Made by a program: the position numbers and the translations under genes. From contig NC_060017.1 of the NCBI RefSeq assembly GCF_021134715.1, positions 4,216,001 through 4,280,000 of the forward strand: a DNA stretch of 64,000 nt, in the 5' to 3' direction. The notes beneath the pieces are model-generated. The model was not told the DNA's origin, did not search any database, and saw only the letters and a list, made by a program, of their open reading frames with translations. The DNA is from Daphnia pulex (lineage: Eukaryota > Arthropoda > Branchiopoda > Diplostraca > Daphniidae). This document shows positions 59,384 through 64,000 of this stretch, piece by piece. Each line of letters starts with the position of its first letter. The stretch's first letter is position 1.

Positions 59384-62300
59384 ATGGACCCTACAATCCC
59401 ATCTGTATCCAGCCCTGACCCCAAGAGTCAGAATGATGACACGTCAAGCTTTGGTTTGGGAAGTTCATCTTTGCCTCCATCTGCGATGACCTATGATGAT
59501 ATTTTCCCTGGTTTACCTGAAACTGCTATTGGTACCCGTACTGATTGCACCATAGGAAAGTGGAACAACAAGTTGCGTGTGGGATCACGCAATGTAACCC
59601 AAGTAATAATGATAACACTTATTTTATATCATAGCTTCCCTTAAGTATATTGGAGTATTATAACACCTTGTTTTTTTTAGGTGTTCCATATTCCACCAGA
59701 AGAACGTCGTGTTGATGCTTCAAATAAATTTGGTGAAGGAGATTTGCTGAAAACATGTGCTGACATCATGCAATCCACTGGGGCAACAATTGAAACATCA
59801 TATGCTAAGGATCAGTCATTGACATTTGTTGTTATTGGTAATTAATAACTTCTCAAATTGTAATCCTTAATGTTAGATATAAATATTTACGTCTTGGTTT
59901 TAGGTAAGCAAGATTCGGTATTGGAAGCCAAACGAGAAATCTTGAAACGGTTCCAGACTCAGTCTTCATCCGCTGTTGAAATCCCCAAGGAATACCATGG
60001 TTTTATTCTTGGTAAAGGTGGTGTGAAGCTTAAAGAACTTGAAAAACAAACTGCCACCAAAATTACCATTCCGAAAGAAACTGAATCCTCTGGAAGAATT
60101 GTTGTTTCCGGACCCAAAGAAGGTATGTGTTTATTGTTGTGGCATTTAATAGAGGTCAAACTATTATATATTTTATTATTATTACTATTTTTCAGGTATT
60201 GAAAAGGCTCTCCATGAAATTCAGATGATATCCGATGAGCGCTCGAAACAGGCTTATGAAAGGCTAGAGATACCAAAAGTTTTTCATCCCTTCATTACTG
60301 GAGCGCACAACGAGAAAATTAAAGCATTTACCGAGGGATCTGGAGTTAAAGTTAACATTCCTCCTTTAAGTGTCCAAAAAGACGAAATATCAATTGCTGG
60401 AGAGAGAGATGGTGTACTTAAAGTGAAACTTGCAATCATTCAGGTAATAGCTCGATACTTTTCTTTCCGTGTGTTCGTTCTAATGATTTTTATAGATTTA
60501 TGAGGAAATGAAACGAAAATGTGCCACAGTCAGCGTTGAAGTGCGTAAATCTCAGCACAAATACGTAATTGGTCCTAAGGGTGCTGGCATAGCTGAAATT
60601 TTGCAAGAAAGTGGTGTCAGTGTTGAAATGCCTCCAACGGATTCGGATAAAGAAACAATCACTCTCAGGGTAATTGAACTTTAATTTTGCTCGATTTCCC
60701 TTTTTTTTTTATTTTGTATCGTCCTTGTCTCAACAACTTAGTTGAAAAAGTTTATGATATTAATTTTTAATGTGTTGATGTAGGGTCCCCAAGAGAAGCT
60801 TGGTATTGCTTTGACTAAAGTTTATGAAAAGGCTAACTCGGTTTGCACAGCTGAAATTTTGGCCCCTTCTTGGATTCATCGACATATTATTGGCAAAAAG
60901 GGAGCCGGTATTCGAGCAATTACTCAAGACTACCCCAAGGTATTTTTTGAAATTATTATTCTCAACTTTTTGCGCTCGAGAAAATAAATTTTATGTTACT
61001 CTAGGTCCATGTTGAGATGGAAGATAAGGCGGATAAAATTATTGTAGAAGGACCTGTTGAAGAAGTGGAAAGGGTCCGTGTTGCATTACTCGCTAACGTT
61101 GAAGATTTGCTCAGCAAGCTTACTTTCGCCGATATTGTTATCGATCCTAAGTACCACAAACATATCATTGGTAGGAATACTTTTAAATTTTGGTTACTTA
61201 TGTGACAAGTTTATTTTAATCTAATGATATTACTTTAGGAAAGGGAGGATCGAACGTAAATCGTTTAAAAGATGAAACAGGCGTGACAATTAATATCCCA
61301 GATGAGCGATCATCTACTATTCGCATCGAGGGTACTCCGTTTGGTGTTGAACAAGCCAAAACAGAACTTTTGGAGTTGGTCACCAAAATGGAAAATGAAC
61401 GAGAAAAGGATATTTTGATTGAACATCGGTTTCATAAGAATATCATTGGCGCAAAAGGCGAGAAAATTCGCGAAATTCGCGATATGTTTCATCAGGTAAA
61501 ACTAAGATAATATATTCACCTGAAATAATCTTAACATATTATCATTTTTAAGGTGCAAGTCACATTTCCTGATTCTTCTGAAAAGAGCGACGTGGTGAAA
61601 ATTCGTGGACCTAAACAAGATGTTGATGCTACTTATAAATATTTGCAGAAATTATATAAAGAATTACTAGAGTCTTCCTATTCAGTAAAGGTATCACTGA
61701 TGAAAAGTTGTCCTTGGTTGTATCGTTGTTACCCCGTGTATTTATTACGTAGGTACCTATCTATAAGGAGTTCCACAAGAATGTTATTGGCAAAGGAGGT
61801 GCAAATATTCGCAAAATTCGCGAAGAAACAAGTACTCGGATTGATTTACCTCCTGAGGGTTCAGAGTCCGACATGATTGTGATTACCGGACGTAGTGAGG
61901 ATGTTGAGAAAGCCCGAGATCGAATTCTGAAAATTCAGAGCGAATTGGTATGTTTTTACAGTTCCGTGTTTGTGCTGAAATTAATTGTTCTTGTCTTACT
62001 GTAAATTAATTAGGTGAGTATAATCTCCGAAGACGTTGAAATTCCTGCTAAATACCACCAGTCTTTCATTGGTGCTGGTGGGAAATTAATACAGTCCATC
62101 ATGGAAGACTGTGGAGGTGTTCAAATCAAGTTTCCACCCTCCGAAAGCGGTTCGAATAAAGTTTTAATTCGTGGTCCTAAAGAAGAAGTGGAAAAGGCGA
62201 AAAAAACTTTAATAGAAATGAGCAATGAGAAAAATTTGACTGGCTACACAGAAACGATTCGCTCTAAAGCTGAACATCACAGGTATTTACCATTACTCTA

Positions 62301-64000
62301 CTTCATAGTGCAAGCCTTAATCTGTTTATTGGTGTTGTTTAATAGATTTTTGATCGGGAGAAATGGTTCTAATATCCGGAAAATTCGCGAGTTGACTGGG
62401 GCTCGTATTGTTTTCCCTTCAGATTCGGAAGCTAACAATACGAAAGAGCGTGATATCATTACAATCGTTGGTCGGGAAGATGCCGTGAAAAAGGCCCGCG
62501 AAGAATTAGAAAATCGAATCAAGGAACTTGTAAGTGAAAATTTCCATTTGTTGACAAAGCTGTGTGAAGTAGATTATTCTGTAAACAGAGTGGTATAATC
62601 ATTACTTTACTTATGCAGGATAGCGTAGTAGAATTGGATATGCATGTTGATCCCAAGTATCACCGGCACTTCGTCGCCCGGCGTGGTGAACTGCTGCATG
62701 AGATTTCTGATCAATACGGTGGGGTAACTGTTTCATTTCCTCGGTCTGGTGTTGATTCAGATCGTGTTGTTCTTAAAGGTATGTATTTTTACCCAAGTTT
62801 TGTCAATTAAACAAAAAATAATTATTGTAATAAATCGTGTTTATTCAGGTGCCAAAGAATGTGTTGAAGCTGCCAAACAGCGCATTGAAGAGATTGTTAA
62901 CGATCTTGAACAGCAAGTCACAATCGATTGTACGATTCCTCAGAAATTCCATCGCACAATAATGGGTTCTAAAGGAATGCGTGTTCAACAAATAACAACA
63001 GAATTTGATGTCAAGATCAAGTTTCCAGAGAAAAGCATCGTTGATCCAGAAGTTGATCATGTCAATGGGCAACAAGTGGACGGGGAAGCAGTAATTGATG
63101 ACAGTCCTAAGCCGTGCGATATCATTCGCATAACAGGTAATTCAGAAATATACGCTAATTTCCCCATTGTGAACAACACAAATATATCTTAAATGTGTTT
63201 GTGTGTGTGTTTTATTTAGGTCGTCAGGATAGGTGTCAAGCAGCGAAAGACGCTTTGATTGCTTTGGTACCAGTCACGGCTGAAGTTGCCGTTCCTTACG
63301 ATTTGCATCGCTATATCATCGGTCAAAAAGGAAAAGACGTCCGTGAGATGATGACCACTTTTGACGTCAATATCAAGAGTAAATATAATGATAACTTTTG
63401 ATTGACAGCATTCGTAGATAACAAAAAACATTTGTTTATTTAGTTCCTTCGGCTGAACAACAAAGTGAAATCATTCAAATCTCTGGCCCTGTTGCCAAAG
63501 TAGAAGCTGCTCGTCAGGCTCTTTTGAATCGTGTGGTTGAACTGGAAAAAGAACGAGAAGATCGAGTTTTGAGGAATTTTGCTGTCCACGTATGTTTGTT
63601 TTTCTACTTAATATTAATCAAAACATGATTGTCATGCATTAGATTTAATTTGCCTGTTTTAATACCTGTCTTCCAGGTTGAAGTACCTCCCGAGTATCAC
63701 TCGAAAATCATCGGGAAAAAGGGAGCAGTCATTTCCAAATTAAGAGATGATTTCCAGGTCAATATCACAATGCCTAAACCTGAAGATTCCAACCCACAGC
63801 TAATAACTATTAAAGGTAATGAAATCTGAAATGGCGACATAAAATATGAGAAAAATTACTTAAGAATGACTAATCTTACAATTCCTCAATTTAAAAATCT
63901 CAGGCTATGAAGATAACGCGAATCTTGCCAAAGAAGCTATTCTTAAAATGGTTCAAGACCTAGACGATCTTATTAAACAAGATCTACCAATTGATCAGCG
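59384..64000 (+). CDS. HDLBP: Vigilin (HDLBP/DDP1), multi-KH RNA-binding protein, 3' partial
   Basis: Exons: 59384-59602, 59681-59837, 59904-60122, 60196-60443, 60496-60669, 60784-60939, 61005-61170, 61239-61495, 61553-61690, 61753-61947, 62014-62282, 62346-62529, 62619-62778, 62849-63136, 63220-63378, 63444-63589, 63677-63815, 63904-64000 (runs off the window). Vigilin binds mRNA and tRNA, associates with ER-bound ribosomes, and in flies (DDP1) with heterochromatin. The N-terminus has YDDIFPGLPE and VFHIPPEERR, matching the family. Thirteen KH units are visible, most with an IGxxG loop (ILGKGG, VIGPKG, IIGKKG, IIGKGG, IIGAKG, VIGKGG, LIGRNG, IMGSKG, IIGQKG, IIGKKG) and some degenerate (ITGAHN, VARRG), plus a degenerate N-terminal one. 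The ATG chosen follows the UTR acceptor; an upstream in-frame ATG at 59297 would add a hydrophobic stretch unlike the family. Confidence 0.95.

Overview
The window is nuclear DNA of an arthropod. It is AT-rich, its genes are split by many very short introns (mostly 55-110 bp, GT-AG), and it carries a chitin-binding peritrophin-type protein plus invertebrate-type versions of conserved eukaryotic genes. Small introns, tight packing and gene content suggest a branchiopod crustacean such as Daphnia; that assignment is inference. All gene models below were spliced by hand: splice phases were checked, complete coding lengths come out as multiples of three, and several total lengths fall close to the human protein.

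Layout. (1) 1-4068, minus: a chitinase-like GH18 protein with a dead active site, two chitin-binding domains and a proline/tyrosine repeat tail that runs off the left edge. (2) 4.07-13.07 kb: a 9-kb stretch with no recognisable gene. (3) 13.07-22.2 kb: ALG1 (minus), RGP1 (plus), INO80C (minus), CLIC (minus) and COP9 subunit 7 (plus). (4) 24.8-33.1 kb, plus: a DRAK/STK17-type kinase with a 5.6-kb first intron. (5) 34.3-46.1 kb, minus: ABCF2, PCCA and SNX13. (6) 46.5-50.4 kb, plus: DNA ligase 1, sharing a 348-bp divergent promoter with SNX13. (7) 51.4-52.7 kb: acyl-CoA-binding protein (minus) and ribosomal protein eL43/RpL37A (plus), divergent. (8) 54.5-57.3 kb, plus: a TRIM2/3-type NHL protein with no RING or B-box in sight. 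(9) 59.4-64.0 kb, plus: vigilin, cut by the right edge.

The genes do not form one pathway. Most are housekeeping functions: N-glycan assembly, Rab6 activation, chromatin remodelling, ubiquitin-ligase control, propionate catabolism, DNA replication, translation and endosomal sorting. I see no operon, CRISPR array, intact transposon, virus, tRNA or rRNA.

Points most worth a second look: the GH18 pseudo-enzyme in which every acidic residue of the catalytic motif is changed; a recent tandem duplication of a whole exon plus intron in DNA ligase 1; the TRIM2/3-like protein that begins at its filamin-like domain; a probable GC-AG intron in RGP1; a CPFC dithiol motif in CLIC; and several strong inverted repeats in non-coding DNA.
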